A stretch of DNA of 34,287 nucleotides from Rhodobacter sp. CACIA14H1. GTDB taxonomy: Bacteria > Pseudomonadota > Alphaproteobacteria > Rhodobacterales > Rhodobacteraceae. The notes under the pieces were generated by a model. It was given only the letters and a program-made list of their open reading frames with translations, did not search any database and was not told where the DNA came from. Where the stretch lies: positions 1 through 34,287 of the forward strand of contig AYNO01000021.1 of NCBI GenBank assembly GCA_000500915.1. The letters are read 5' to 3'. The translations under genes and the position numbers were made by a program. Shown here one piece after another: positions 24,302 through 30,664 of this stretch. Every line of letters begins with the position of its first letter. Position 1 is the stretch's first letter.

Positions 24302-25267
24302 ATGGCCCGCGCCCCGAAACTGCCCCAGATCGACGCGGAACAAAGGTTCCTCGCGCAGGTTGCATGGGCCTATTACGTCGAAGGCCTGACACAGGAAAAG
24401 GTCGCCGAAAAGCTCGGCGCCACCCGCCTCCGCGTCAACAAGGCCCTGTCCGAGGCGCACAGGATCGGCCTCGTCCGCATCACCTTCAACACCGCCTACG
24501 CCGCCTGCTTCGACCTTGAATCCGCGCTCTGCGAACGCTTCGGCCTGCAACAGGCCTACGTCGCCCCTGCCCCCGCGCAAGAGTCGGACGTCCAGATGAT
24601 CACCGGCGCAGCCCTCGGCAACCTCCTGTCCGAAGTGCTGGCCGACCCCGCGGTCAAACGCTTCGGCATGTCATGGGGCGGCACGCTCAACATCGCCACC
24701 CGCTTCCTTGCCGCCATCGAACGGCCCGACCTCGAAGTCATCTCCGTCATGGGTGGCCTGACCCGCGGCTCCGACCTCAACAGCTTCGAAATCACCACCC
24801 GCCTTGCCGACCTCATGGGCGCGCAACACAGCTACTTCACCGCCCCCCTCTACGCAGGCTCCGCCGAAAGCCGCGACACGATCATGCAGCTCGACGTCTT
24901 CCGCGAGGTGCTGGAAAAGATCCGCGCCGTGGACGCCATGGCCATGGCGGCGGGCGACCTGTCCAAACGCTCGCTCCTCATGCGCGACGCGCTGCCCAAC
25001 GGCACCACCATCGACGAACTGCGCGAAGCGGGCGGCGTGGGCGACATCCTCGGCACCGTGATCGACGCGAAGGGAAACCCCATCGACCACCCGATAAACG
25101 AGAAAGTCATCGGCATCGGCATCCCCGACCTGAAGGCCATCCCCAACGTCATCCTTGCCGCAGGCGGCGCGCACAAGGTCCCCGTCTGCCGCGCCATCCT
25201 CGGCCTCGGCCTGATCGACACCTTCGTCACGGACGAAGCCACCGCCCGCGCTCTGGTATCCGCATGA
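24302..25267 (+). CDS. SorC-family sugar-binding transcriptional regulator
   Basis: A 321-residue regulator. The N-terminal helix-turn-helix lies at about 12-60 (AWAYYVEGLTQEKVAEKLGATRLRVNKALSEAHRIGLVRI). The rest is a SorC/DeoR-type sugar-phosphate-binding domain with a CoA-transferase-like fold; GMSWGGTL, SVMGGL and IGIGIPDLKAIPNVILAAGGAHK are typical. AGAAGGAAA precedes the ATG. It is cotranscribed between the permease and kinase genes, whose ATG overlaps its stop. Phosphorylated product of the kinase is the expected inducer (inference from the family). The palindrome at 21059-21084 is its probable site. Confidence 0.92.
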   Translation: MARAPKLPQIDAEQRFLAQVAWAYYVEGLTQEKVAEKLGATRLRVNKALSEAHRIGLVRITFNTAYAACFDLESALCERFGLQQAYVAPAPAQESDVQMITGAALGNLLSEVLADPAVKRFGMSWGGTLNIATRFLAAIERPDLEVISVMGGLTRGSDLNSFEITTRLADLMGAQHSYFTAPLYAGSAESRDTIMQLDVFREVLEKIRAVDAMAMAAGDLSKRSLLMRDALPNGTTIDELREAGGVGDILGTVIDAKGNPIDHPINEKVIGIGIPDLKAIPNVILAAGGAHKVPVCRAILGLGLIDTFVTDEATARALVSA

Positions 25268-26724
25268 CCCTGACCATCGGCATCGACCTCGGCACCTCGG
25301 GCGTGAAGGCCGTGATCCTGCAGGACGCCGAAACCGTCCTTGCCGACGCCGCGCAGCCCATCGCCGTGTCGATCCCCCATGTCGGCTGGTCCGAACAGGA
25401 TGCCGACGACTGGGTCGCCGCCGTCTGGTCCTGCCTAGACCGCCTCGCTGCCACCGCGCCAAGGGAAATGGCCGCCGTCACCGCCATCGGCCTGTCCGGC
25501 CAGATGCTCTGCGCCCTGCTGCTGGACAAATCCCACAAACCCCTCCGCCCCGCGATCCTCTGGAACGACCAGCGCAGCATCGCGGAATGCGCCGTACTCC
25601 TGCACCGCTGCCCCGACATCGGCCAACGCACCAACGGCACCCCCGACCCGGGCATCACCGCGCCGAAACTCCTCTGGCTGGCGAAACACGAACCGCAGGT
25701 GATGCGCGACGCGCGGATGCTCCTGCTGACCAAGGATTACGTCCGCCTCGCCCTGACCGGGGAAGTCGCCACCGAACCCACCGACGCAGGCGGCACGCAA
25801 CTGATGGACTGCCGCACCGGCACATGGGACACCGACCTGTGCGAAGCCGCAGGATGGAACCCCGACCACCTGCCCCCCGTGACTCAGGCATGGAAAGCAG
25901 CCGGAGGCCTCCGCCCCCAACTCGCCCAACGTTGGGGCCTGAAACCGGGCATCCCCGTCGCCGCAGGCGCGGGCGACAACATGGCCTCCACCCTCGGCGC
26001 AGGGGCGGCCCGCCCCGGCGACGCCGTCCTCACCATCGGCACCTCCGGCGTGGCCTGCATCGTGGACGCCACCTTCCACCCCGGCCCGCAACGGGCCATC
26101 CTCACCTCCGCCCACGCCGCGCCCGACACCTTCCTGTCCATGGGCGTCGTCATGTCCGCCACGGCCGCGCTGGACTGGACCGCCCGCCTGTCGGCCACCA
26201 CCGCCGCGACACTGGCAGGCGAAGCCGAAGCCATGCCCCCCGCCAAACAGGCCGAATCCCCCGTCTTCCTCCCCTGCCTCAACGGCATCCGCACCCCCGC
26301 CAACCGCCCGCAGGCCACCGCGCGGCTGGAAGGTCTGCACCCCGGCGTGGACCGCGCCATGATGGGCTACGCCACGATGGAAGGCGTCGCCTTCCAGTTC
26401 GCCGACTGCATCGCCGCCCAGCGCGAAGTCGGCGCGATCCCGCAGCGCTTCGTCGCCGTGGGCGGCGGCACCCGCTCCACCCTCTGGACCACCCTCATCG
26501 CCACCGCCATCGGCGAACCCGTCGCCCTTCCGGCACGGTCCGATATTGGCGGCCCCGCCGGCGCCGCCCGCCTCGCCGCCGTGGCCGCAGGCGCCTCCAC
26601 CGATGTCCTCGCCGCCCCCCTGCCCATGCGCGGCACCATCGACCCCGACCCCGCACTGGCCGAACGCCTGCTGCCCCGCAAAGCCCGCTTCGACGCACTG
26701 GTGGAAAGCGCAAGGCGCGGCTAG
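25264..26724 (+). CDS. FGGY-family carbohydrate kinase (xylulokinase-like)
   Basis: A 486-residue sugar kinase with the ASKHA fold. The N-terminal domain has the phosphate-1 loop GIDLGTSGVKAVI (6-18), IGLSGQM, and ILWNDQR, which resembles xylulokinase. The C-terminal domain has AAGAGDNMASTLGAG, LTIGTSGVACIV and FVAVGGGTRSTLWTTLIA. In Escherichia coli xylulokinase GLSGQMHG has a His contacting substrate; here it is Leu, and the WND motif continues QR. A ketopentose or other ketose/polyol substrate is likely, but not proven to be xylulose. It overlaps the regulator by 4 nt. The product would feed the SIS isomerase and the AraM-like enzyme (inference). Confidence 0.92.
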   Translation: MTLTIGIDLGTSGVKAVILQDAETVLADAAQPIAVSIPHVGWSEQDADDWVAAVWSCLDRLAATAPREMAAVTAIGLSGQMLCALLLDKSHKPLRPAILWNDQRSIAECAVLLHRCPDIGQRTNGTPDPGITAPKLLWLAKHEPQVMRDARMLLLTKDYVRLALTGEVATEPTDAGGTQLMDCRTGTWDTDLCEAAGWNPDHLPPVTQAWKAAGGLRPQLAQRWGLKPGIPVAAGAGDNMASTLGAGAARPGDAVLTIGTSGVACIVDATFHPGPQRAILTSAHAAPDTFLSMGVVMSATAALDWTARLSATTAATLAGEAEAMPPAKQAESPVFLPCLNGIRTPANRPQATARLEGLHPGVDRAMMGYATMEGVAFQFADCIAAQREVGAIPQRFVAVGGGTRSTLWTTLIATAIGEPVALPARSDIGGPAGAARLAAVAAGASTDVLAAPLPMRGTIDPDPALAERLLPRKARFDALVESARRG

Positions 26725-26733
26725 CCTGCCGCC

Positions 26734-27708
26734 ATGCGCTTCACCACCTTCAACATCCAGTATGGCTTCGGCGCGGACGGCCGCTACGACCTCCACCGCG
26801 CAGCCGACGCCATCCGCGACCGCGACCTCATCGCCGTGCAGGAGGTTGACCGCCACTGGTCCCGCACCAACCGCGACGACCAACCCGCCATCCTGTCATC
26901 CCTCCTCCCCGACCACCACATGGTCTATGGCCCCGCCTTCGACATGGCCCTGCCGGACGACCGCACCAACCGTCGCCAGTTCGGCCCCCTGATCCTGTCG
27001 CGCTGGCCCATCCTCTGGTCCCGCACATGGCCGCTTCCCAAACGCCGGATGCTCGACCCCCTCAACACCCAGGCCGCCGCGCTGGAGGCCGTGATCGACC
27101 ACCCCTCCGGCCCGATCAAACTCGTCAACCTCCACCTCGCCCATGTCGGCGTGCAGGAACGGCTGCAGCAGATCGCCTTCCTGCAATCCCTCCTCCAAAA
27201 CCCGGCCGCCGAAGGCGGACCGTGGAGCGGCACCGACGACGAACCCGCCCGCAACTGGACCGAAGGCGAAGCCGAACCCCCGAACCCCGCCCGCGCCATC
27301 TGGGCGGGCGATTTCAACATGGAACCGGACAGCGCCGAATACCGCGCCCTGACGCAGCAGAGCCCTTACCACCCCGGCGCCCGCTATGCCGAAGGGCTGA
27401 TCGACGCGACGGCAGGGCAGGGGCTGCACACCCATGTAAAGGTCATCGCGGGGGAAACGCGGCTCCGGCAACTGGACCATATCTTCGTCACGCCGGACCT
27501 CGCGCCACGGGTCCACCGGACATGGGCGGATAACGGCTGCCCCGCCTCCGACCACCACCCCCTCGCACGCCGATTTCACGCTCTGACAGCCCCGCCGACA
27601 CCGGCCTTGGGGGGCGCTTCCCTCCCCCCTCGGGGGGGAGGGAGAGGGTGGGGGGCACCCGATCCCGGACCTTACCGGTTCGTCACCCTACCGTCCGCTG
27701 CGTGCTGA
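26734..27708 (+). CDS. Endonuclease/exonuclease/phosphatase-family protein with a repeat-encoded C-terminal tail
   Basis: A 324-residue EEP-fold hydrolase. Family motifs are FNIQYG (Asn7), VQEVD (metal Glu37), LVNLHLAHVG, WAGDFNMEP, QLDHIFVT and the closing catalytic SDHHPL. Such proteins cleave phosphodiesters or phosphomonoesters; without nuclease-specific regions the substrate is open. The true domain ends near residue 284. The last 40 residues (27586-27705) run through a G/C-rich palindromic repeat and look unnatural (SLPPRGGGRGWG). A TGA one base out of frame at 27584-27586 would end the protein right after the domain, so a small indel or repeat insertion may have extended it. It follows the kinase by 9 nt. 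Confidence 0.83.
   Translation: MRFTTFNIQYGFGADGRYDLHRAADAIRDRDLIAVQEVDRHWSRTNRDDQPAILSSLLPDHHMVYGPAFDMALPDDRTNRRQFGPLILSRWPILWSRTWPLPKRRMLDPLNTQAAALEAVIDHPSGPIKLVNLHLAHVGVQERLQQIAFLQSLLQNPAAEGGPWSGTDDEPARNWTEGEAEPPNPARAIWAGDFNMEPDSAEYRALTQQSPYHPGARYAEGLIDATAGQGLHTHVKVIAGETRLRQLDHIFVTPDLAPRVHRTWADNGCPASDHHPLARRFHALTAPPTPALGGASLPPRGGGRGWGAPDPGPYRFVTLPSAAC
27620..27642. repeat. G/C palindromic element inside the 3' end of the EEP gene
   Basis: CCCTCCCCCC (27620-27629), loop TCG and GGGGGGAGGG (27633-27642) form a perfect 10-bp stem; flanking GGGGGGCGC and GGTGGGGGGC extend the G/C-rich block. This type of sequence is, in my recollection, a dispersed intergenic element of alphaproteobacterial genomes. 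Here it is read as coding sequence. It could also terminate transcription of the operon, though no U tract follows. Confidence 0.55.
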
Positions 27709-27738
27709 CAGTTTGCGGTACACAGTGCGGCACAACAT

Positions 27739-27753
27739 CCGGCACGCTGCCGG
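27739..27753. terminator. Small hairpin between convergent EEP and aroC genes
   Basis: CCGGCA-CGC-TGCCGG is a perfect 6-bp stem in the 49-nt gap between the convergent stops (27708 and 27758). There is no clear U tract on either side, so termination here is only plausible. Confidence 0.35.
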
Positions 27754-27757
27754 AAGC

Positions 27758-28858
27758 TCACCCGATCCGCCCGCGCACGCCGCCCGTCTGGCCCCGATCC
27801 AGCAGCAGATGGTCCAGCAGGACACAGGCCATCATCGCCTCGCCCACCGGCACGGCACGGATTCCGACACAGGGGTCATGCCGCCCCTTGGTGATCAGAT
27901 CCAACTCCTCGCCCTTCACATTCACCGTCCGGCGCGGCGTCAGGATGGACGAAGTGGGCTTGACCGCAAAGCGGCAGACCACCGGCTGACCCGTTGATAT
28001 TCCACCCAGAATGCCGCCCGCATGGTTCGACAGGAACTCCGGCCCGTTGGCCCCCATGCGGATTTCGTCCGCATTCTCCACCCCGGTCAGCGCGGCGGAT
28101 GCCATGCCGTCCCCGATCTCCACAGCCTTCACCGCGTTGATCGACATCATCGCCGATGCCAGATCGCTATCCAGCTTCCCGTATAGCGGCGCCCCCAGCC
28201 CCGCAGGCACGCCCTCGGCCACAACCTCGATCACCGCACCGACCGAGTTGTGCGAAAGTCTTAATTCGTCCAGATAGTTGGCCCATTCCTCCGCCGCCAC
28301 CGGATCGGGGCACCAGAACGGATTCCGCTCCACCTCCGCCAGATCGACCCGGGTCCGGTCGATGCCCCTGACCCCCATCTGGACCATATATCCCGTGATC
28401 CGCAGCCCCGGCACCATCCGCGCCAGAACCGCCCGCGCCACGGCCCCCGCCGCCACCCGCGCCGCCGTCTCCCGCGCACTGGACCGCCCGCCGCCGCGAT
28501 AGTCCCTCACGCCATATTTCTGGTGATAGGTGATATCCGCGTGACCGGGCCGGAAAGCCTGCGCGATGTCCCCGTAATCCTTTGATCGCTGGTCGGTATT
28601 CTCGATCATCAACTGGATCGGCGTGCCCGTCGTCACCCCCTCGAACACGCCGGACAGGATGCGCACCTCGTCCGGTTCCTTGCGCTGGGTGGTGAACTTG
28701 TTCTGCCCGGGCTTCCGCTTGTCCATCCACGGCTGGATATCCGCCTCCGCCAGCGCCACACCCGGAGGCACCCCGTCCACCGTGCAACCCAGCGCCGGCC
28801 CATGGCTCTCGCCCCAGGTGGTGACGCGGAAGATATGGCCGAAGGTGTTGAAGGACAT
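27758..28858 (-). CDS. aroC: Chorismate synthase
   Basis: A 366-residue enzyme converting 5-enolpyruvylshikimate 3-phosphate to chorismate, the last common step of aromatic amino acid synthesis; it needs reduced FMN. All family signatures are visible: [16 protein letters not shown] near the start, [44 protein letters not shown] and AVKPTSSI. Length is normal. I chose ATG 28858 (MSFNTFG), preceded by GGAG, over an upstream in-frame start at 28990 that adds 44 unrelated residues. It stands alone on the minus strand. Upstream lie the heptanucleotide arrays. Confidence 0.97.
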   Translation of the reverse strand: MSFNTFGHIFRVTTWGESHGPALGCTVDGVPPGVALAEADIQPWMDKRKPGQNKFTTQRKEPDEVRILSGVFEGVTTGTPIQLMIENTDQRSKDYGDIAQAFRPGHADITYHQKYGVRDYRGGGRSSARETAARVAAGAVARAVLARMVPGLRITGYMVQMGVRGIDRTRVDLAEVERNPFWCPDPVAAEEWANYLDELRLSHNSVGAVIEVVAEGVPAGLGAPLYGKLDSDLASAMMSINAVKAVEIGDGMASAALTGVENADEIRMGANGPEFLSNHAGGILGGISTGQPVVCRFAVKPTSSILTPRRTVNVKGEELDLITKGRHDPCVGIRAVPVGEAMMACVLLDHLLLDRGQTGGVRGRIG

Positions 28859-28884
28859 CGCAAAGGCTCCCTGTTCCGGCACCG

Positions 28885-28913
28885 TCCATAGGCCAAAGCA
28901 GGGCAAGGCGCAA
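28885..28913 (-). promoter_or_regulatory. Candidate aroC promoter
   Basis: On the complement, TTGCGC (28908-28913) and TATGGA (28885-28890) are 17 nt apart, 27 nt before the aroC ATG. Spacing is ideal but the boxes are only partial matches. Confidence 0.35.
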
Positions 28914-28987
28914 AGGGGTTTGGAGGCGCCCACGTGCCAAGCCTCCCGCCCGACGAAGGGCTTGACCCGCCAGCCCCTCCGGGCAAC

Positions 28988-29215
28988 CACCGCTCACCGC
29001 TCACCGCTCACCGCTCACCGCTCACCGCTCACCGCTCACCGCTCACCGCTCACCGCTCACCGCTCACCGCTCACCGCTCACCGCTCACCGCTCACCGCTC
29101 ACCGCTCACCGCTCACCGCTCACCGCTCACCGCTCACCGCTCACCGCTCACCGCTCACCGCTCACCGCTCACCGCTCACCGCTCACCGCTCACCGCTCAC
29201 CGCTCACCGCTCACC
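28988..29215. repeat. Perfect heptanucleotide tandem array, CACCGCT x32
   Basis: From 28988 to 29211 the unit CACCGCT repeats exactly 32 times (224 nt) without a substitution, then breaks after a partial CACC (29212-29215). It begins about 130 nt upstream of the aroC start codon. Forward frames are all open and spell the same HRSPLTA heptapeptide because three units equal seven codons. Reverse frames meet TGA every 21 nt, so it is not part of aroC. Perfect identity over 32 copies indicates recent expansion or active homogenisation by slippage. Copy number may differ between isolates or be compressed in assembly. Confidence 0.97.
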
Positions 29216-29243
29216 TTTACACGTCAACGCTTGCGCCCAAGTC

Positions 29244-29334
29244 TTTCCTCTTTCCTCTTTCCTCTTTCCTCTTTCCTCTTTCCTCTTTCCTCTTTCCTCT
29301 TTCCTCTTTCCTCTTTCCTCTTTCCTCTTTCCTC
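29244..29334. repeat. Perfect heptanucleotide tandem array, TTTCCTC x13
   Basis: Thirteen exact copies of TTTCCTC (91 nt), beginning 28 nt after the first array ends. The tract is pure pyrimidine on this strand. It runs without a gap into the third array. The unit rotated as CTCTTTC differs from the third array's CTCACTC at two positions, so the two are probably derived from one another. Confidence 0.97.
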
Positions 29335-29369
29335 ACTCCTCACTCCTCACTCCTCACTCCTCACTCCTC
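29335..29369. repeat. Perfect heptanucleotide tandem array, ACTCCTC x5
   Basis: Five exact copies of ACTCCTC (35 nt), in the same 7-nt register as the preceding TTTCCTC array (their CTC positions are 91 nt apart, 13 units). Rotated as CTCACTC it is two changes from CTCTTTC and two from CTCACCG, the rotated first-array unit. It therefore lies between the other two in sequence. Confidence 0.96.
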
Positions 29370-29381
29370 ATCCTTCGCGCC

Positions 29382-29466
29382 ATTAACCCTAACGCCGTTA
29401 ACCTTAACCCCCCATTCGTCTCGGCCCCAAATACCCCACGGGGGTCCGGGGTGTTGAAACCCCCGG
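29382..29466. repeat. TTAACC direct repeat and G/C hairpin between the arrays and the thiamine operon
   Basis: 29382-29396 and 29397-29411 are adjacent 15-nt units agreeing at 12 of 15 positions, each starting with a TTAACC core. Downstream, CCGGGG (29446-29451) and CCCCGG (29461-29466) can pair around a 9-nt loop. Similar TTAACC runs and GGGGTCCGGGG blocks are, as I recall, frequent in intergenic Rhodobacteraceae DNA. No gene is visible between 28859 and 29674. Confidence 0.45.
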
Positions 29467-29498
29467 TCCGACGCCAGACCAAGCGCCCACGTCCCCCC

Positions 29499-29526
29499 TT
29501 GCACCCGCCACCCCAGCCCTTATGTT
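29499..29526 (+). promoter_or_regulatory. Candidate promoter of the thiBPQ operon
   Basis: TTGCAC (29499-29504) and TATGTT (29521-29526) are 16 nt apart. Transcription would start near 29533, at the first bases of the TPP riboswitch, a sensible position. The match to consensus is partial. Confidence 0.45.
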
Positions 29527-29529
29527 CCG

Positions 29530-29625
29530 CCTTACCTCGGGGTGCCCGCCGGACCTGGTCCGACTGGCTGAGATGCGAAAGCGGACCCGTTGAACCTGAA
29601 CCGGATCATACCGGCGGAGGGAAGG
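29530..29625 (+). promoter_or_regulatory. TPP riboswitch (THI element)
   Basis: The conserved THI-box parts appear in order: CTCGGGGTGCCC (29536-29547), GGCTGAGA (29576 region), ACCCGTTGAACCTGA (29585-29599) and a closing GGCGGAGGGAAGG (29613-29625). CCTTACCTC (29530-29538) pairs with GAGGGAAGG (29617-29625) as helix P1, with 8 of 9 positions matching. A local hairpin CCGGATCATACCGG sits in the 3' half. It precedes a thiamine ABC transporter operon, as in many proteobacteria. Thiamine pyrophosphate binding is expected to switch expression off. Confidence 0.96.
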
Positions 29626-29636
29626 TGCATGGAATT

Positions 29637-29669
29637 CCTCCATCTCCGACCACCCGTCGCATTTGGAGA
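29637..29669 (+). promoter_or_regulatory. Riboswitch expression platform that can sequester the thiB ribosome-binding site
   Basis: CCTCC (29637-29641) can pair with GGAGG in the 3' side of riboswitch helix P1 (29616-29620). Alternatively CTCCA (29638-29642) pairs with TGGAG (29664-29668), which is the thiB ribosome-binding site; TCTCC (29643-29647) with GGAGA (29665-29669) is a further option. No U-tract terminator is visible before thiB. A translation-level switch is the simplest reading (inference). Confidence 0.6.
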
Positions 29670-29674
29670 GAACC

Positions 29675-30664
29675 ATGAAGACTTCGATCCTTGCGCTGGG
29701 CCTTGCCACACTCGCCACCACCGCAGTGGCGCAGGACAAGCCCGTGCTGACCGTGCTGACCTATGACAGCTTCACCGCCGAATGGGGCCCCGGCCCCGCC
29801 GTCGAAAAGGCGTTCGAGGAAACCTGCGCCTGCGACCTGCAATTCGTCGCGGCCGGCGACGGCGCCGCGCTCCTGTCGCGCATCCAGATGGAAGGCGCGG
29901 GCTCCGACGCCGACATCGTCCTCGGCCTCGACACCAACCTTACTGCCGCCGCCGCCGCGACGGGACTCTTCGCCCCGCATGGCCAGACGTGGAAGAACAC
30001 CCTGCCCGTGGCCTATGACGACCCGACCTTCCTGCCCTTCGACTGGGGCTGGTTCGCCTTCGTCCATGACAAGGCGAAAACCCCCAACCCGCCGGCCTCC
30101 TTCGATGACCTCGCCGCCTCGGACCTGAAGATCATCATCCAGGACCCGCGGTCCTCCACCCCCGGCCTCGGCCTGCTGATGTGGGTCAAGGCCGCGCATG
30201 GCGACCGCGCCGCCGAGATCTGGAAGGGGCTGGCCGACAACATCGTCACCGTCACCCCCGGCTGGTCCGAAGCTTACGGCCTGTTCCTGGAGGGCGAGGC
30301 GGACATGGTCCTCTCCTACACCACCTCCCCCGCCTATCACCTGATCGCCGAGGAAGACCCGTCGAAAGCCGCCGCCCCCTTTGCCGAGGGTCACTACCTG
30401 CAGGTCGAAGTCGCAGGCAAACTCGCCGCGACCGACCAGCCCGCGCTGGCCGATGCCTTCCTCGCTTTCCTCGGCACCGATGCCTTCCAGTCCGTGATCC
30501 CCACGACCAACTGGATGTATCCCGCCGTCACCCCGGCGGCGGGCCTGCCCGCAGGGTTCGAAACCCTCATCCAGCCGGAGAAGTCGCTGCTCCTGTCGTC
30601 AACCGACGCACAGGCCGCCCGCGATGCGGCGCTGGCCGAATGGCAAGCCGCGCTCGCCCGCTGA
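29675..30664 (+). CDS. thiB: Thiamine ABC transporter substrate-binding protein
   Basis: A 329-residue periplasmic thiamine/TPP-binding protein. A signal peptide ends about AVA-QD (residue 19). The mature protein begins LTVLTYDSF, the ThiB start, and contains ADIVLGLDTNL, PFDWGWFAFVHD, DPRSSTPGLGLLMW and VTPGWSEAYGLFLEGEADMVLSYTTSPAYH, the classic ligand-binding stretches. Aromatic residues (Trp, Tyr) of these regions stack on the thiazole and pyrimidine. I chose ATG 29675 with GGAGAG just upstream, not the TTG at 29663. It follows a TPP riboswitch. It overlaps the permease start by 25 nt. Confidence 0.95.
   Translation: MKTSILALGLATLATTAVAQDKPVLTVLTYDSFTAEWGPGPAVEKAFEETCACDLQFVAAGDGAALLSRIQMEGAGSDADIVLGLDTNLTAAAAATGLFAPHGQTWKNTLPVAYDDPTFLPFDWGWFAFVHDKAKTPNPPASFDDLAASDLKIIIQDPRSSTPGLGLLMWVKAAHGDRAAEIWKGLADNIVTVTPGWSEAYGLFLEGEADMVLSYTTSPAYHLIAEEDPSKAAAPFAEGHYLQVEVAGKLAATDQPALADAFLAFLGTDAFQSVIPTTNWMYPAVTPAAGLPAGFETLIQPEKSLLLSSTDAQAARDAALAEWQAALAR

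Noticed and set aside
28859-28990. 44-residue N-terminal extension of chorismate synthase
   Set aside because: Family members start at MSFNTFG; the extension is unlike them and covers the likely promoter.
28988-29215. CRISPR-like array
   Set aside because: Units are 7 nt, directly adjacent, with no unique spacers; it is a simple tandem array, and no cas gene is present.
29244-29334. Triplex-forming (H-DNA) mirror repeat
   Set aside because: The tract is pure pyrimidine, but the unit TTTCCTC is not mirror-symmetric in any rotation, so a perfect intramolecular triplex is not expected.
28934-29386. Open frame encoding an HRSPLTA-repeat protein
   Set aside because: It arises because a 7-nt repeat lacks stops in all forward frames. 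There is no domain, no plausible start and no ribosome-binding site.
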